Shown: positions 30,510 to 41,284, counted from the first letter of the stretch. The stretch is DNA of 64,000 nt from Candidatus Providencia siddallii (GCA_001457715.1 CVRF01000002.1:62001-126000); one strand, 5' to 3'. A program made the numbers and translations. Notes: generated by a model from the sequence alone, not told the origin.

Positions 30510-32438
30510 CTATTCCTCCATTAAATTAAGTTTTCTGTTTTGAATTTCTTCTATAAGTTTAATACTAAACTTATTAATATCAGATTCACCTAGATTTTTA
30601 CCACGATAAGTACGAATGGATATTTTACCAGATTTAACTTCTTCATCACCACAAATGAACATATATGGAATGCGATTTAATGTATGTTCTCTTATTTTAA
30701 AGCTTATTTTTTTGTTACGTAAATCCGCTTTTATTCTGATACCATTGTTTTGTTGTTTCATTACTATTTCTTGGACGTATTTTATATGATTATCAGTAAC
30801 ATTCATTGCTACTACTTGTTGCGGAGCTAACCATGTTGGGAAGAATCCTGCATACTCTTCTATTAGAATACCAATAAAACGCTCAATTGAACCTAACATT
30901 GCTCGGTGTATTATAACAGGAGTTATATGTTCATTATTTTTGTTTATATAAAACGCAGATAAACGTTTTGCTAAAAAGAAATCTAATTGTATAGTACCAC
31001 ACTGCCATGCACGGTCAAAACAATCAAATAATGTAAATTCAATTTTTGGTCCATAAAATGCACCTTCTCCTGGTTGACATTCGAATTTAATTTTTTTAAA
31101 ATTTAATGCGTTAATTAAACTTTCTTCCGCTTTATCCCATAAATCATCATTTCCGATTCTTTTATTAGGTCGAGTGGAAAGTTTAACGGTAATTTTTTTA
31201 AATCCTAATGTTGTATAAATATCATAAATTATTTCGATACAGTTTGTAACTTCATTTAATATTTGATCTTTCGTACAAAAGATATGTGCATCGTCTTGTG
31301 TAACACAGCGTACACGCATTAAACCGTGTAATGCACCAGATGGTTCGTTACGATGACATACACCAAACTCTGATATACGTAACGGTAAATCACGATATGA
31401 TTTTAGTCCTTGCTTAAAAATCTGTACATGTCCTGGGCAGTTCATTGGTTTTATACAATATTCTCTGTTTTCAGATGATGTAGTAAACATTGCATTTTTA
31501 TAGTTATCCCAATGTCCAGTGTTTTCCCATAAAATTTTATCTATCATAAAAGGAGTTTTAACTTCTTGATAATTATATTTTTTTAGTTTATCTCGTATAA
31601 ATTTTTTTAATTCATGAAATATAATTAGACCATTTTGATGCCAAAATACCATTCCAGGTGCTTCTTCTTGTATATGATATAAATTTAATTGTTTATTAAT
31701 TAAACGGTGATCGTGTTTGTTTTTTTCTTTTAAAGAAAGAATATAAGTTGTTAATTGTTTTTTATTTGCCCATGCTGTACCATAAATGCGCTGTAATATT
31801 TTATTGTGATTGTTTCTTTTTAAATTTTTTTTTGATATTTTTTGTAGTTTAAAGTTATTGCAAAATCGTATATTTGGTACATGAGGTCCTTTGCATATAT
31901 CAACATATTCTTCGTGGAAGAATAGTGTAATATGTTTATGTTGTTCAATGTTTTGATCTAAAATTTCGATTTTATAATCTTCTTTACGTGTTATGAAGAT
32001 TTCACGAGCTTCTATCAATGTAACTTGTTTTTTAATTATGTTATAGTTTGATTTAGCAAGTTTAAGCATATGTTTTTCTAATTGTTCTAAATCTTTTTGT
32101 GTTAATAAATAATCTGAATCTATATCATAATAAAACCCATTATCTGTGCTAATACCAATTACCATTTTAGTTTCTGGCCAAAGCTGTTTAATAGCACGCC
32201 CTAATAAGTGAGAACAAGAATGACGAATTATTTCTATTCCTATTTTATTTTTATTTGTAATAAAAGTGATTTTTGAATCGTGTTTAATTAAATCGCATGC
32301 GTCAACCAGACAGTTATCTATATATCCAGCAATACAATACTTAGCTAAATCAAAAGAAATATCATTTGCAACATCAATAATAGAAATTAAATCATTATAT
32401 CGACGTTGACTTCCATCAATAAGAGTGACAACTGGCAT
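30510..32438 (-). CDS. thrS: Threonyl-tRNA synthetase
   Basis: 642 residues, exactly the E. coli length. It has an N-terminal TGS domain (about 1-60), an editing domain with [16 protein letters not shown], and a class II core with the catalytic zinc ligands in [19 protein letters not shown] and [11 protein letters not shown]. The anticodon-binding domain begins at [10 protein letters not shown]. The infC AUU start is three bases past its TAG stop, as in the E. coli thrS-infC unit. AAGGA precedes the start. I see no convincing copy of the E. coli thrS translational operator. Confidence 0.98.
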   Translation of the reverse strand: MPVVTLIDGSQRRYNDLISIIDVANDISFDLAKYCIAGYIDNCLVDACDLIKHDSKITFITNKNKIGIEIIRHSCSHLLGRAIKQLWPETKMVIGISTDNGFYYDIDSDYLLTQKDLEQLEKHMLKLAKSNYNIIKKQVTLIEAREIFITRKEDYKIEILDQNIEQHKHITLFFHEEYVDICKGPHVPNIRFCNNFKLQKISKKNLKRNNHNKILQRIYGTAWANKKQLTTYILSLKEKNKHDHRLINKQLNLYHIQEEAPGMVFWHQNGLIIFHELKKFIRDKLKKYNYQEVKTPFMIDKILWENTGHWDNYKNAMFTTSSENREYCIKPMNCPGHVQIFKQGLKSYRDLPLRISEFGVCHRNEPSGALHGLMRVRCVTQDDAHIFCTKDQILNEVTNCIEIIYDIYTTLGFKKITVKLSTRPNKRIGNDDLWDKAEESLINALNFKKIKFECQPGEGAFYGPKIEFTLFDCFDRAWQCGTIQLDFFLAKRLSAFYINKNNEHITPVIIHRAMLGSIERFIGILIEEYAGFFPTWLAPQQVVAMNVTDNHIKYVQEIVMKQQNNGIRIKADLRNKKISFKIREHTLNRIPYMFICGDEEVKSGKISIRTYRGKNLGESDINKFSIKLIEEIQNRKLNLMEE

Positions 32439-33110
32439 TAAAGATCCTTATAATATAGTAATGATTTATATATAAAATTATTTCTTAATTTAATAAAGTA
32501 TATTATAAGATATATAATACTATATTTTATTTTTTAAATATCTTGATATTTTATCATTTATGATATTTTATATTAAATAAAATTATTTTATTTTTTTTGT
32601 ATTAAAATAGAATTTTTGATTCTTATATATTTATAAAATATTATACAAAAATATATTATATTAATTAAATAATATATACGTTATTTAAATAATGCTAATT
32701 TAATTTCCTAATAATTACAATATTTTTTTAAAAAAAATAAAGTTTAGTTTTTTATCAATTAAAGTGGATTTTAAATATCATTTTTATTTAGTTTTATCAT
32801 ATTGAAATAATTTATATACACAGATGTATATATCTGCACATAAGTTTATTTAGCATATGATACATCTATAATATATAAAAATATTTTTGTATTGGTATTT
32901 TTTTTAAAAAATTATTAAAAATTTAATTTTTAATAATTATAATTTATTTTATATTTAAATTATTTTTTAAAATTATATTTAAATATATATATTACATATT
33001 ATTGTTGTTTAGTTATATAAATTTATTAATAATAACTTAAATATAAGTAGATTAATTTTATTTTAAAAATATAAATTTTATTATAATACACAGGTGGTAT
33101 ATAATTAATT
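32439..33110. other. AT-rich spacer between divergent thrS and ydjM
   Basis: About 670 bases that must hold the promoters of both genes. It contains an isolated imperfect CAGAT/ATCTG repeat near 32821-32836 and nothing else I can interpret. Confidence 0.45.
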
Positions 33111-33728
33111 ATGACAGCAGAAGGACATATGCTTTTTTCAATAGCATCACTAATTTTAGCTAAAAAATTAGAATTAACTACTTATATTGTTCATGGTAAT
33201 TTAACGTATATGATATTAGCGGTTTTATTTGGATCCTTATTACCTGATATTGATCATACTTCTTCTGTTATAGGCAGATTATTATTTTTTTTATCGTTTT
33301 TAATATCAAAAGTTTTTAGACACCGTGGTTTTACTCATAGTTTTTTAGCGTGGATAATACTAACTGTTTTTTGTTATAATCTATTATACTTTGATGTTAA
33401 TATAGATATGGATTTATTGCAGTCTTTTTTGTTAGGTTATATTAGTCATGAAATTGCAGATATGTTAACTCCACGTGGAGTTCAATTTTTTTGGCCGTTA
33501 CAAAAACATTTTTGTTTATCAATCTTTTATGGTAAAACTAATAAGCATAAAGAGCGGTTTATTTTTATCATTTTAATTATTTGTGCTTATATAATTCCTT
33601 TAAATTATAAAATTAATTATTTTTTTCAAATTAAAGATTTAATAAGATATATAAATACTACAGTTTATATTGAATCAATAAAAATGATAAAAATATTATG
33701 TGATATAATAAATTATGTCAAAATTTGA
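33111..33728 (+). CDS. ydjM: YdjM-like inner-membrane protein (membrane-bound metal-dependent hydrolase family)
   Basis: 205 residues, close to E. coli YdjM. It starts MTAEGHMLFSIAS, then has GSLLPDIDHTSSVIGR and FRHRGFTHSFLAW, giving the conserved Asp/His set of the DUF457 metal-binding membrane family, then GYISHEIADMLTPRGVQFFWP. There are four to five membrane helices. In E. coli the gene is LexA-regulated; I see no LexA box here. Biological role uncertain. It ends with a TGA stop. AGGTGG lies upstream, though farther from the ATG than usual. Confidence 0.9.
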   Translation: MTAEGHMLFSIASLILAKKLELTTYIVHGNLTYMILAVLFGSLLPDIDHTSSVIGRLLFFLSFLISKVFRHRGFTHSFLAWIILTVFCYNLLYFDVNIDMDLLQSFLLGYISHEIADMLTPRGVQFFWPLQKHFCLSIFYGKTNKHKERFIFIILIICAYIIPLNYKINYFFQIKDLIRYINTTVYIESIKMIKILCDIINYVKI

Positions 33729-33923
33729 TTTTCTTTTTGTATTAATAAAATAGTTGATTAATTTTTAATTTTATAATTATTAATTATTTGATAAATGATG
33801 TTTTTAATAATAAAAATTATTTTTTTTTAAAAAAATTATAAATTATAACAATATTAATTTATTTATCATTAATAATCAATTGATAAAATATTTATAATTT
33901 TTTATCAGAATAGTACTATTTTA

Positions 33924-33982
33924 AAAATACTAGCAATTTAATAAATAAAATTTAATTTTATTTATTAAATTGCTAGTATTTT
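33924..33982. terminator. 59-bp perfect palindrome between convergent ydjM and mgtB
   Basis: 29-bp arms (33924-33952 and 33954-33982) pair without a mismatch around one central base. Each arm includes ACTAGCAATTT. It lies about 195 bases past ydjM and 32 bases past the mgtB stop, so it can serve as a bidirectional terminator. It is unusually long, and such DNA can extrude a cruciform. Confidence 0.75.
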
Positions 33983-34013
33983 AATAAATAACTTAATTTA
34001 TTTAAATTGATTT

Positions 34014-36716
34014 TTATAACCAAGTTCCAAATCGTTTGGTATAGAATTGTTTTATTAATTGTATTATTATACAATAGCTTATTAATGTTAATATTAACCA
34101 AGGAAAATAGGTAATAGGTAATGGTTGTAATCCAATTATTTTTCCAAAATCAGAGAATGGAATATATAAACCTAATGCTATAACAGCTACTGTTGTTAAC
34201 ATTACAGGTATTGCTGCAGTGCTCTGTATAAAAGGTATTTTTTGTGTTCTAAGCATATGCACAACTAGTGTTTGTGATAATAAACCTTCAATAAACCAAC
34301 CAGATTGAAACAACGATGAACAATTTATATTGTTTGCTTGAAAAATATACCACATAAGCGCAAAAGTTGTAATATCAAAAATAGATGATATAGGTCCAAT
34401 CCAAATCATAAAACGACTAATATTTTTAGAATCCCATTTTCTTGGAGATTTTAAAAATTCTTCATCGATTGTATCCCAAGGTAATGCTAATTGAGAAATA
34501 TCATATAATAAATTTTGAACAAGAAGCTGTATTGCTAGCATTGGCATAAACGGTATAAATGCACTTGCTATTAAAACTGAGAGTACATTTCCGAAGTTGG
34601 AGCTTGCAGTTATATTTAGATATTTAATAATGTTACCAAATGTTTCTCGTCCTTTAATGACGCCTTGCTCTAATACCATTAAATCTTTTTCAAGCAAAAT
34701 AATATCAGCTGATTCTTTTGCTATATCTGTTCCAGTATCAACAGATATACCTACGTCAGCGTTTTGTAATGCTAGTGCGTCGTTAATACCATCACCTAAA
34801 AAACCAACTGTATGTCCGTTGTTTTGTAGTAATTGAAGGATACGAGATTTTTGTAACGGAGTTAATTTACAAAATGCTGATAAGTTTTCAACTTTCTGGC
34901 TAAGCTCTAAATCTGACATACATTCAATTTCAAAACCATTTATAATTTTGTTAACATTTAAACCAACATCTGCGCAAATTTTTTTTGTTACTATTTCGTT
35001 ATCACCTGTTAAAACTTTTACTGTGATTCCGTTTTCATTTAATGCTGAGATAGCATGTATAGCACTATCTTTAGCTGGATCTAAAAAAGTTAACATACCT
35101 TGAAGTTCTAATTGTTGTTCAGATTTACATGATAAAGGTGAGTTTGTTTCGGATTTATTTAATTGACGAGTAGCTAACAATAAAACTCTAAGCCCTTGTT
35201 TATTAAAATTATTTACTATTTTTGTTATTTTAATTTTCATGTTTTCATCTAAACTTAATGTTTTTTTATTTAATCTGTAATTATTACAGACCGATAACAT
35301 CTCTTCAGCTGCTCCTTTACAAATTAATAAAATTCTTTTTTTTGGAGTTTTTACAGTTACAGATATTTTTCTTCTAACGAAATCAAAAGGTATTTCATCA
35401 ATTTTTTGATAAGCTATTAGCTTTTTAGTGTTAATATCATTACTTCCTCGATGAATAATTGCTTTATCCATTAAGTTTTTTGTTCCACTTTGATAGCAGC
35501 TATTTAACCAAGCTAATTGTAGTACTTTATAGTTTTCTTTTTCGTCGTTGTCTAGATAATGGTTTAAAATAATATTATCTTCTGTTAGGGTTCCTGTTTT
35601 ATCTGTACATAAGATATCCATTGCTCCGAAGTTTTGAATAGCATTTAATCTTTTAACAATTACTTTATGTTTAGACATTGCTATTGCTCCTTTAGCAAGA
35701 TTTGAACTAACAATCATAGGTAACATTTCAGGAGTTAATCCAACAGCAATTGCTAAAGAAAATAAAGTTGCTTCAAACCAATCACCTTTAGTAAAACCGT
35801 TAATTAATAATACAACAGGAACCATTATTAACATAAACCTAATTAATAACCAACTTACGCTGTTTACTCCTCGATCAAAAGCTGTTTCTGCTCTACTTCC
35901 TGTAGTAGTTTTAGCGATTGTACCAAGATAAGTATCAGTTCCTGTTGCAATTACAATTCCTTTTGCTGTACCACTTGTAACACTTGTACCCATAAAACAG
36001 CTATTTGGGATTTCAAATAATTTAGTTTTTATTTTGGAGGTGTTAATATTGTTTTTTATATGTATATTTTCTGAAGATATATATTTTTCAACTGAGATTG
36101 ATTCTCCTGTTAATATAGCTTGACTAATAAATAAATTTTTTGATTCGATCAAGATAATATCTGCAGGAACCATATCGCCTGCAGATAATAAAACAATATC
36201 TCCAGGAACTATATGTTTAATAGGAATTTCTTTATAAAAAGATTGACCTGTTTTTTCGTTTTTACGAAATACAGTAGTTGTTGTACGAACTAATAATTTT
36301 AATGATTCAGCTGCTTTATTGGTTCGATATTCTTGCCAAAAACGAAGTAATCCGCTAACAATTATCATTGTTGCAATAATAATAACTCCTGTTAAATCAG
36401 TTTGTCTGTGTTGGTTTTCTGGAATAAAATAGTCAGTAAAAAAATTAACTATTGCTAGTATTATTAAAACAAAAATAAATGGATTTTTAAAGGAAATTAA
36501 AAGCTGTTTCCAGCCAGGAGGAGCCTTTTCATAAGAAACTTCGTTTTTTCCTTTATTGACTAAACGTATTGATGCTTCATTTTCAGTTAATCCTAATAAG
36601 TCTGTTTTGTATTCTTTTATTATTTGCTTAATAGGTTTGTTTGATTTTTCACTTATGGTATAGTTTGAACGATTTTTCGTTCTAACGTTTTTGTTCTGAT
36701 TATTTATTTCAGTCAT
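34014..36716 (-). CDS. mgtB: P-type Mg2+-importing ATPase, MgtB-type
   Basis: 900 residues, ten membrane helices. It fits Salmonella MgtB better than E. coli MgtA, for example in FDRGVNSVSWLLIRFML, KDLMVLEQGVIKGRETFG and PLPITYFPWL. The phosphorylation site is CTDKTGTLTED, the actuator loop ILTGES, and the hinge GDGINDALALQ. In the hinge the near-invariant Pro of DAPAL is Leu (CTA at 34773-34775). The start has a weak GAGAA upstream. A database may label it mgtA. In Salmonella these pumps are induced under low Mg2+ by PhoPQ; no such site is recognisable here. Confidence 0.94.
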   Translation of the reverse strand: MTEINNQNKNVRTKNRSNYTISEKSNKPIKQIIKEYKTDLLGLTENEASIRLVNKGKNEVSYEKAPPGWKQLLISFKNPFIFVLIILAIVNFFTDYFIPENQHRQTDLTGVIIIATMIIVSGLLRFWQEYRTNKAAESLKLLVRTTTTVFRKNEKTGQSFYKEIPIKHIVPGDIVLLSAGDMVPADIILIESKNLFISQAILTGESISVEKYISSENIHIKNNINTSKIKTKLFEIPNSCFMGTSVTSGTAKGIVIATGTDTYLGTIAKTTTGSRAETAFDRGVNSVSWLLIRFMLIMVPVVLLINGFTKGDWFEATLFSLAIAVGLTPEMLPMIVSSNLAKGAIAMSKHKVIVKRLNAIQNFGAMDILCTDKTGTLTEDNIILNHYLDNDEKENYKVLQLAWLNSCYQSGTKNLMDKAIIHRGSNDINTKKLIAYQKIDEIPFDFVRRKISVTVKTPKKRILLICKGAAEEMLSVCNNYRLNKKTLSLDENMKIKITKIVNNFNKQGLRVLLLATRQLNKSETNSPLSCKSEQQLELQGMLTFLDPAKDSAIHAISALNENGITVKVLTGDNEIVTKKICADVGLNVNKIINGFEIECMSDLELSQKVENLSAFCKLTPLQKSRILQLLQNNGHTVGFLGDGINDALALQNADVGISVDTGTDIAKESADIILLEKDLMVLEQGVIKGRETFGNIIKYLNITASSNFGNVLSVLIASAFIPFMPMLAIQLLVQNLLYDISQLALPWDTIDEEFLKSPRKWDSKNISRFMIWIGPISSIFDITTFALMWYIFQANNINCSSLFQSGWFIEGLLSQTLVVHMLRTQKIPFIQSTAAIPVMLTTVAVIALGLYIPFSDFGKIIGLQPLPITYFPWLILTLISYCIIIQLIKQFYTKRFGTWL

Positions 36717-37463
36717 AACTTATTCTCAGTATTAAATATTTTAAATGCTAATTTTAAAATATAGATTAAAATTAACAATTAGTTAGTTCTGTATTTTCCG
36801 TGATATAAGTTGTATAAATATTACGGTTCTATTTAATAATGCTTATTTTATTAATTTTTATATATCGAATGCATATTTTAAATACTAAAATATAATTTTA
36901 GTAGATTAAATTAGCTGTATATTTTATATAAAAATTTATCGCAAATATTTTTAGTATTATTTATCTTTAATAATTAAATCTAATAAAATAATTATTTAAC
37001 AATGAATTGAATTTATGTAGAAAACTATTATATATAACTGATATTTTTTAAATATCAAATTATGATTAATAAAATAAATGATAGTAAGTTTTATAAAATG
37101 AGATATATAATTAATAAAACTTATGTAAGTTTTATTAATTATAACTAAGTACAATATATAATACATATTCAGGTTCATAATATGACATCTGAATGTTATG
37201 TTTATTAAATAATGTAGTTATTTTAAAAAAGTAAAATCATTAAAATTAACAATGTATTTTTAATTTTTGTATATTACTAAATAATGTATAAATAATTTTA
37301 AATAAAATAAATGCAAGGTTAATATATATTAAAAATAATATCATACATTAAATCACTGTAATGAAAAAGATTCTATTTATTTAATTATTATTTTAATTAT
37401 TATAAAAATTTGAGTAAAAATTAGTTTAAAATTGCTACTAAAAATAAATGTTAAAAAATTTAA
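36717..37463. other. Long region upstream of mgtB, with a palindrome
   Basis: Nearly 750 bases between the csp terminator and mgtB. It contains the 38-bp palindrome at 37106-37143. A low-complexity 60-codon frame spans part of it and is not credible. I could not identify an MgtL-like leader peptide. Confidence 0.5.
37106..37143. repeat. Perfect inverted repeat upstream of mgtB
   Basis: 18-bp arms (37106-37123 and 37126-37143, core AATAAAACTTA) with a 2-base centre. It is not next to any gene end: 320 bases past the csp terminator and 390 bases before mgtB. Could be a leader structure, an operator or a relict terminator. Confidence 0.65.
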
Positions 37464-37493
37464 AAAGCCCGTATTTTAATAATAACGGGCTTT
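37464..37493 (-). terminator. Intrinsic terminator of the csp gene
   Basis: A 9-bp G/C-rich stem (AAAGCCCGT with ACGGGCTTT) and 12-nt loop, followed on the minus strand by a five-T tract. It lies 36 bases past the csp stop. This is the clearest textbook terminator in the window. Confidence 0.85.
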
Positions 37494-37528
37494 AGAAGGT
37501 TAAGATAAGTATTTAAGTTTAAAATAAC

Positions 37529-37741
37529 TTAAATAGTAATTACATTAGCAGCAGCAGGTCCTTTAGCTCCGTCTTCAATTGTAAATTCAACTTGCTGTCC
37601 TTCTGTAAGAGTTTTAAAACCAGCTCCTTGAATAGCAGAAAAATGAACAAAAACGTCTTTGCTCCCATCAGATGGTGTTATAAAACCAAAACCTTTAGAC
37701 TCATTGAACCACTTAACTTGACCTTTCATTTTTTCGGACAT
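37529..37741 (-). CDS. Cold-shock family RNA chaperone (CspC/CspE type)
   Basis: 70 residues from the ATG at 37741 (AGGAAAAG upstream); an ATG 24 bases earlier is less likely. It is a single cold-shock domain with RNP1 KGFGFITP and RNP2 VFVHFSAI, aromatic residues intact. The sequence is intermediate between CspE and CspC ([33 protein letters not shown]), so I give no symbol. These constitutive members melt RNA structure and act as antiterminators. It has an unusually strong conservation for this genome and its own good terminator, suggesting high expression. Confidence 0.95.
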   Translation of the reverse strand: MSEKMKGQVKWFNESKGFGFITPSDGSKDVFVHFSAIQGAGFKTLTEGQQVEFTIEDGAKGPAAANVITI

Positions 37742-38252
37742 TTGACTTTTCCTATATAACATCAAAAAACTTGTCTTTTAGCATATATGCTCAGAATAAA
37801 CTATTTAGTTAAGAACTACTAGGATTAAGCATAAAATTTTAAAGTAAATATTCTATAACTTTTTTATTACACTTATTTAATAGTTATTTTAAAATACAAT
37901 TATTAAACATTAATAAGTTGAACTTATTAATTTATGAGTAAAATATAATATTAATTATTTTACGTATAAAAGTTTAAACTAATATAGTTTGTAAATAATT
38001 TTAATAAAAAATTAATTTTTAAAAAAATTAATTTTATTTATACTGTATTTTAATTTGTTTTACAATAAAATTTTTTCTACTAATTTATATAAAATTTGAT
38101 TTTAAGATATAAAAATATTTTTTATTTAATTATTTATTAAATTAAATTTTATAAATTTTGTTTTTAAGATGCTTATTTATTAATAAATCTAATTTATTAT
38201 TGACAGTTTAAAGTGATTTTGGTAATATTAATTGATATTAGATGTATATTGT
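37742..38252. other. AT-rich spacer between csp and tRNA-Asn
   Basis: About 510 bases between divergent genes. It should hold the csp promoter and leader and the tRNA promoter, but no boxes can be called with confidence. Confidence 0.45.
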
Positions 38253-38329
38253 TCCTCCATAGTTCAGTTCGGTAGAACGGCGGACTGTTAATCCGTATGT
38301 CGCTGGTTCAAATCCAGCTGGGGGAGCCA
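38253..38329 (+). tRNA. tRNA-Asn (anticodon GTT)
   Basis: 77-nt cloverleaf. The acceptor TCCTCCA pairs with TGGGGGA, the D arm is GTTCAGTTCGGTAGAAC, the anticodon arm is GGACTGTTAATCC, and the T arm is CTGGTTCAAATCCAG, with an encoded CCA at 38327-38329. It resembles E. coli asn tRNA with one extra T in the D loop. Confidence 0.97.
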
Positions 38330-38382
38330 ATTTATTTTTAAAATATTTAAAATGTGTATTTTATTATACACTAATATTTTTT

Positions 38383-39441
38383 ATGCATAATCCAATGACT
38401 GTAAAAAGTATAATAATAAGTCGTCCTGATGATTGGCATGTTCATTTTCGTGATGGAGATATTTTAAAAACTGTTGTTCCTTTTACAAGTAAGTTTTTTG
38501 GTAGAGCTGTTGTTATGCCAAATTTAACTCAACCTGTAATTAATAATAGAATTGCAAAGCTTTATCGTAAACGAATAATTGATGCAGTTAATAGCGAACA
38601 TCAGTTTTCTCCATTGATGGTTTTTCAGTTAACAGATAATATTATTTTGCATGAATTAGTTTGTGGTTTTGAAAATGGTTTGTTAACAGCTTGTAAGCTT
38701 TATCCTATAAATAAAGTTGCTAATCCATATTATGGTGTTACTGATATAAAAAAAATTTATAATGTTTTATCTGTAATTGAAGATTTAGGTATACCATTAT
38801 TGGTTCATGGTGAAATATATGAAAAATATGTTGACGTGTTTGATTATGAATCTGAGTTTATTAAGTATGTAATGATTCCATTAAGGCTGCAGTTTCCTAA
38901 ACTAAAAATTGTTTTTGAACATATTACAACTAAAGAAGCAGCAAGATATGTTTTAGATAGTGATGAATTTGTTGCCGCTACTATTACTCCTCAACATTTA
39001 ATGTTTAATCGTAATAAAATGTTTATTGGTGGTATTAAGCCACATTTTTATTGTTTACCTTTATTAAAAAGCATCGTACATCAAAAAGCATTGCTTGATG
39101 CTATAAAAACAGGTTGTGATCGTTTTTTTCTTGGTACAGACACAGCACCACATTTAAAAATATATAAAGAATCTTCATGTGGCTGTGCAGGAGTTTTTAG
39201 CTCACCAATAGCATTGGCGTTATATGCTACTGTATTTGAAAAATTTGACATGTTAAAATATTTTGAAGCTTTTTGTTCATTTAATGGTCCTAAATTTTAT
39301 AATTTACCAGTAAATAAAAATTTTATAATGTTAACAAAAAAGGAAAATATTGTTTGTGACTCTATTTTTTGTTGTAATGATAAATTGATTCCCTTTTTAG
39401 CAGGTGAAAAATTAAGTTGGTCTGCTTCTGTTATTAAATAA
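38383..39441 (+). CDS. pyrC: Dihydroorotase
   Basis: Third step of pyrimidine synthesis: closes carbamoyl aspartate to dihydroorotate with two zinc ions. It is 352 residues (348 in E. coli). Metal and catalytic blocks are DWHVHFRDGD, the carboxylated Lys in ACKLYPINK, LLVHGE, FEHITTKEAARY, TITPQHL, GGIKPHFYCLP and FLGTDTAPH with the catalytic Asp. The frame may start at the next ATG (MTVKSII), four codons in. No linked pyr genes. Confidence 0.97.
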   Translation: MHNPMTVKSIIISRPDDWHVHFRDGDILKTVVPFTSKFFGRAVVMPNLTQPVINNRIAKLYRKRIIDAVNSEHQFSPLMVFQLTDNIILHELVCGFENGLLTACKLYPINKVANPYYGVTDIKKIYNVLSVIEDLGIPLLVHGEIYEKYVDVFDYESEFIKYVMIPLRLQFPKLKIVFEHITTKEAARYVLDSDEFVAATITPQHLMFNRNKMFIGGIKPHFYCLPLLKSIVHQKALLDAIKTGCDRFFLGTDTAPHLKIYKESSCGCAGVFSSPIALALYATVFEKFDMLKYFEAFCSFNGPKFYNLPVNKNFIMLTKKENIVCDSIFCCNDKLIPFLAGEKLSWSASVIK

Positions 39442-41083
39442 TCTTTAATTTATTTGAATATTTTATATATATTTTGTTTTTAAATGTAAAAATTTTTAAT
39501 TTAGATTAAAATTACATTTTTAATTGTGTTAACTGTTTTTAAAACGTGTTAAATTATTTAAAGTAAAAATTATTTTGTAATTTATTGTTTCGCTTCTTTG
39601 TTTAATGTAATTTTTTATTATACATTTAAAATGTTTGTGATTAAAATATTAGTAATTTATATTATATAGCTATAATATTTTATATATAAATTATTTAGTT
39701 ATAATAAAAACATATAAATTTTATTGTTAATTAATATTTTAATAAATTTTAATCATAAAAATTTTTAGTATTAAGATACTATTATTTTATTTAGTTTAAA
39801 TTATTAATTGTTTAAATATATAATTTTATATATAGTGTTTTTTTAAAAAAACTGTGTTTTTGTTTGTAAAACAATATAAATATATTGAAATTTTTTTATA
39901 AAAATTTAATTATTTTATAATTAATTAGTAATTAGTTTTGACTTGAAAAGTATGAATTATTAATTCATTATTAATGATTAATTATATAAAATAAAATTTA
40001 AATAATTAATAAATTATTTTACACAATATAAATTGTGTTTTTGATAAAAAATAAAAATATTTTTAATAATTTTTAAAAAAAAATAAAAATGTTAATTTTT
40101 ATATTTTAAATACAAATTATATTTATTATTTTAAATGATTTATTTATGATTTTGTTTATAGATTAAATTGTATATAAAATAATTGTTAATAATGTGATTA
40201 TTTAATAGATTTTGTATTTATTAAATAATATTATTTATGTTTATAATTTTAATAAATTATGTTAATTTTAAATATAAATTACTAGTAATTTATTAATTAG
40301 ATAAAATATATATAAGTTATATAAAATGTAATAAATTATAATATTTAATATAATATTATTTTGTAAACAATTTAGTTATTATCAATAAATAGTGTTTTAA
40401 ACACAATATTTTGAATATACACAGTATTAAATAAATATATTATTTTTAGTTATATTGTAATTATTAAATTTTTAAAAGATAATAAACGATTATTTTAAAT
40501 ATAATTTAATATATTAATTAATTTTTATTAATTATAAAAATTAATTTTAAATTTATATAGATAAAATAATATTTTAAAATTTGTTTTTTTAAAATAAGTG
40601 TGTTTATATAGTGTTTGTTATTTTTATGCAATTTAAATTGCATATTATGTTATATAATAATATATATTATTATTAGGATTTGTTATATTTATTTTTGTTT
40701 GGTTTTTTTTAAAAAAAATAAATTTTTATTAAATTAACTTTATGAAAACTATAAGTATAGTGATATAATAAAATAAATTATTTATAATAAATTAATATAA
40801 TTTAATTAATATTTTTTAAAATTATGTGTATATAAAGTATAAAACATAGTTTTTTATATAATTTAGAATTAATATTAATATATTTTACAGGTTTTATATA
40901 ATATTGGTTTTTATAATAATTATTTTAATTATTTATATAAATTGTTTTTAGTTAAAAATTTAAAATTTTTAACTATTTATTTATAAATTTATTATACTTT
41001 AAGTAGATAAAACGTTTTTAAAAAAAATAATAAAAGATATTTTATAAATTAATTAAAATAGAAAACGGTTAAAAGGAGTATTA
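39442..41083. other. 1.6-kb AT-rich gene desert
   Basis: The largest non-coding stretch in the window, almost entirely A/T. The only structure noted is a 13-bp perfect inverted repeat at 40949-40961 and 40963-40975, about 110 bases before the ANR gene. No protein or RNA gene is recognisable. Confidence 0.6.
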
Positions 41084-41284
41084 ATGATAATTAAAAACAA
41101 TGATAGTTTATTATATATAAAAACTGCTAGTAATGCCGTGCGTCTTGAAAAAGATGGAAAATATTTTGATGCTGCAAAAGCGTGGTCACATGCGTGTTTA
41201 TTAGCTCAAAATAGATGCAATCAGATATGGTGTGAACATCGTTCTGATTTTTGTTTTATGCAAATAAAACGTGAAAAAACATAA
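41084..41284 (+). CDS. ANR-family (AraC negative regulator-like) small protein
   Basis: 66 residues with an excellent AAAGGAG Shine-Dalgarno. After a short start the body reads AASNAVRLEKDGKYFDAAKAW and continues into a second helix with CLLAQNRCNQIWCEHRSDFC. The pattern (xxAxxLExxGxYxxAAxxWxxAxxLA, NxxWxxxRxxFC) is that of the ANR family, small dimeric proteins that in enteric pathogens bind and restrain AraC/XylS virulence regulators. This is pattern recognition from memory. The gene stands alone in eroded DNA, so selection for keeping it seems strong. Its partner is not in the window. Confidence 0.72.
   Translation: MIIKNNDSLLYIKTASNAVRLEKDGKYFDAAKAWSHACLLAQNRCNQIWCEHRSDFCFMQIKREKT

Noticed and set aside
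36996..37178. A 60-codon minus-strand frame upstream of mgtB
   Set aside because: Low-complexity Ile/Tyr/Asn protein spanning a palindrome; no motif and no resemblance to a known Mg2+ leader peptide.
39442..41083. Replication origin or CRISPR array in the long AT-rich region
   Set aside because: No DnaA-box cluster or regularly spaced repeats were seen, only irregular A/T tracts.
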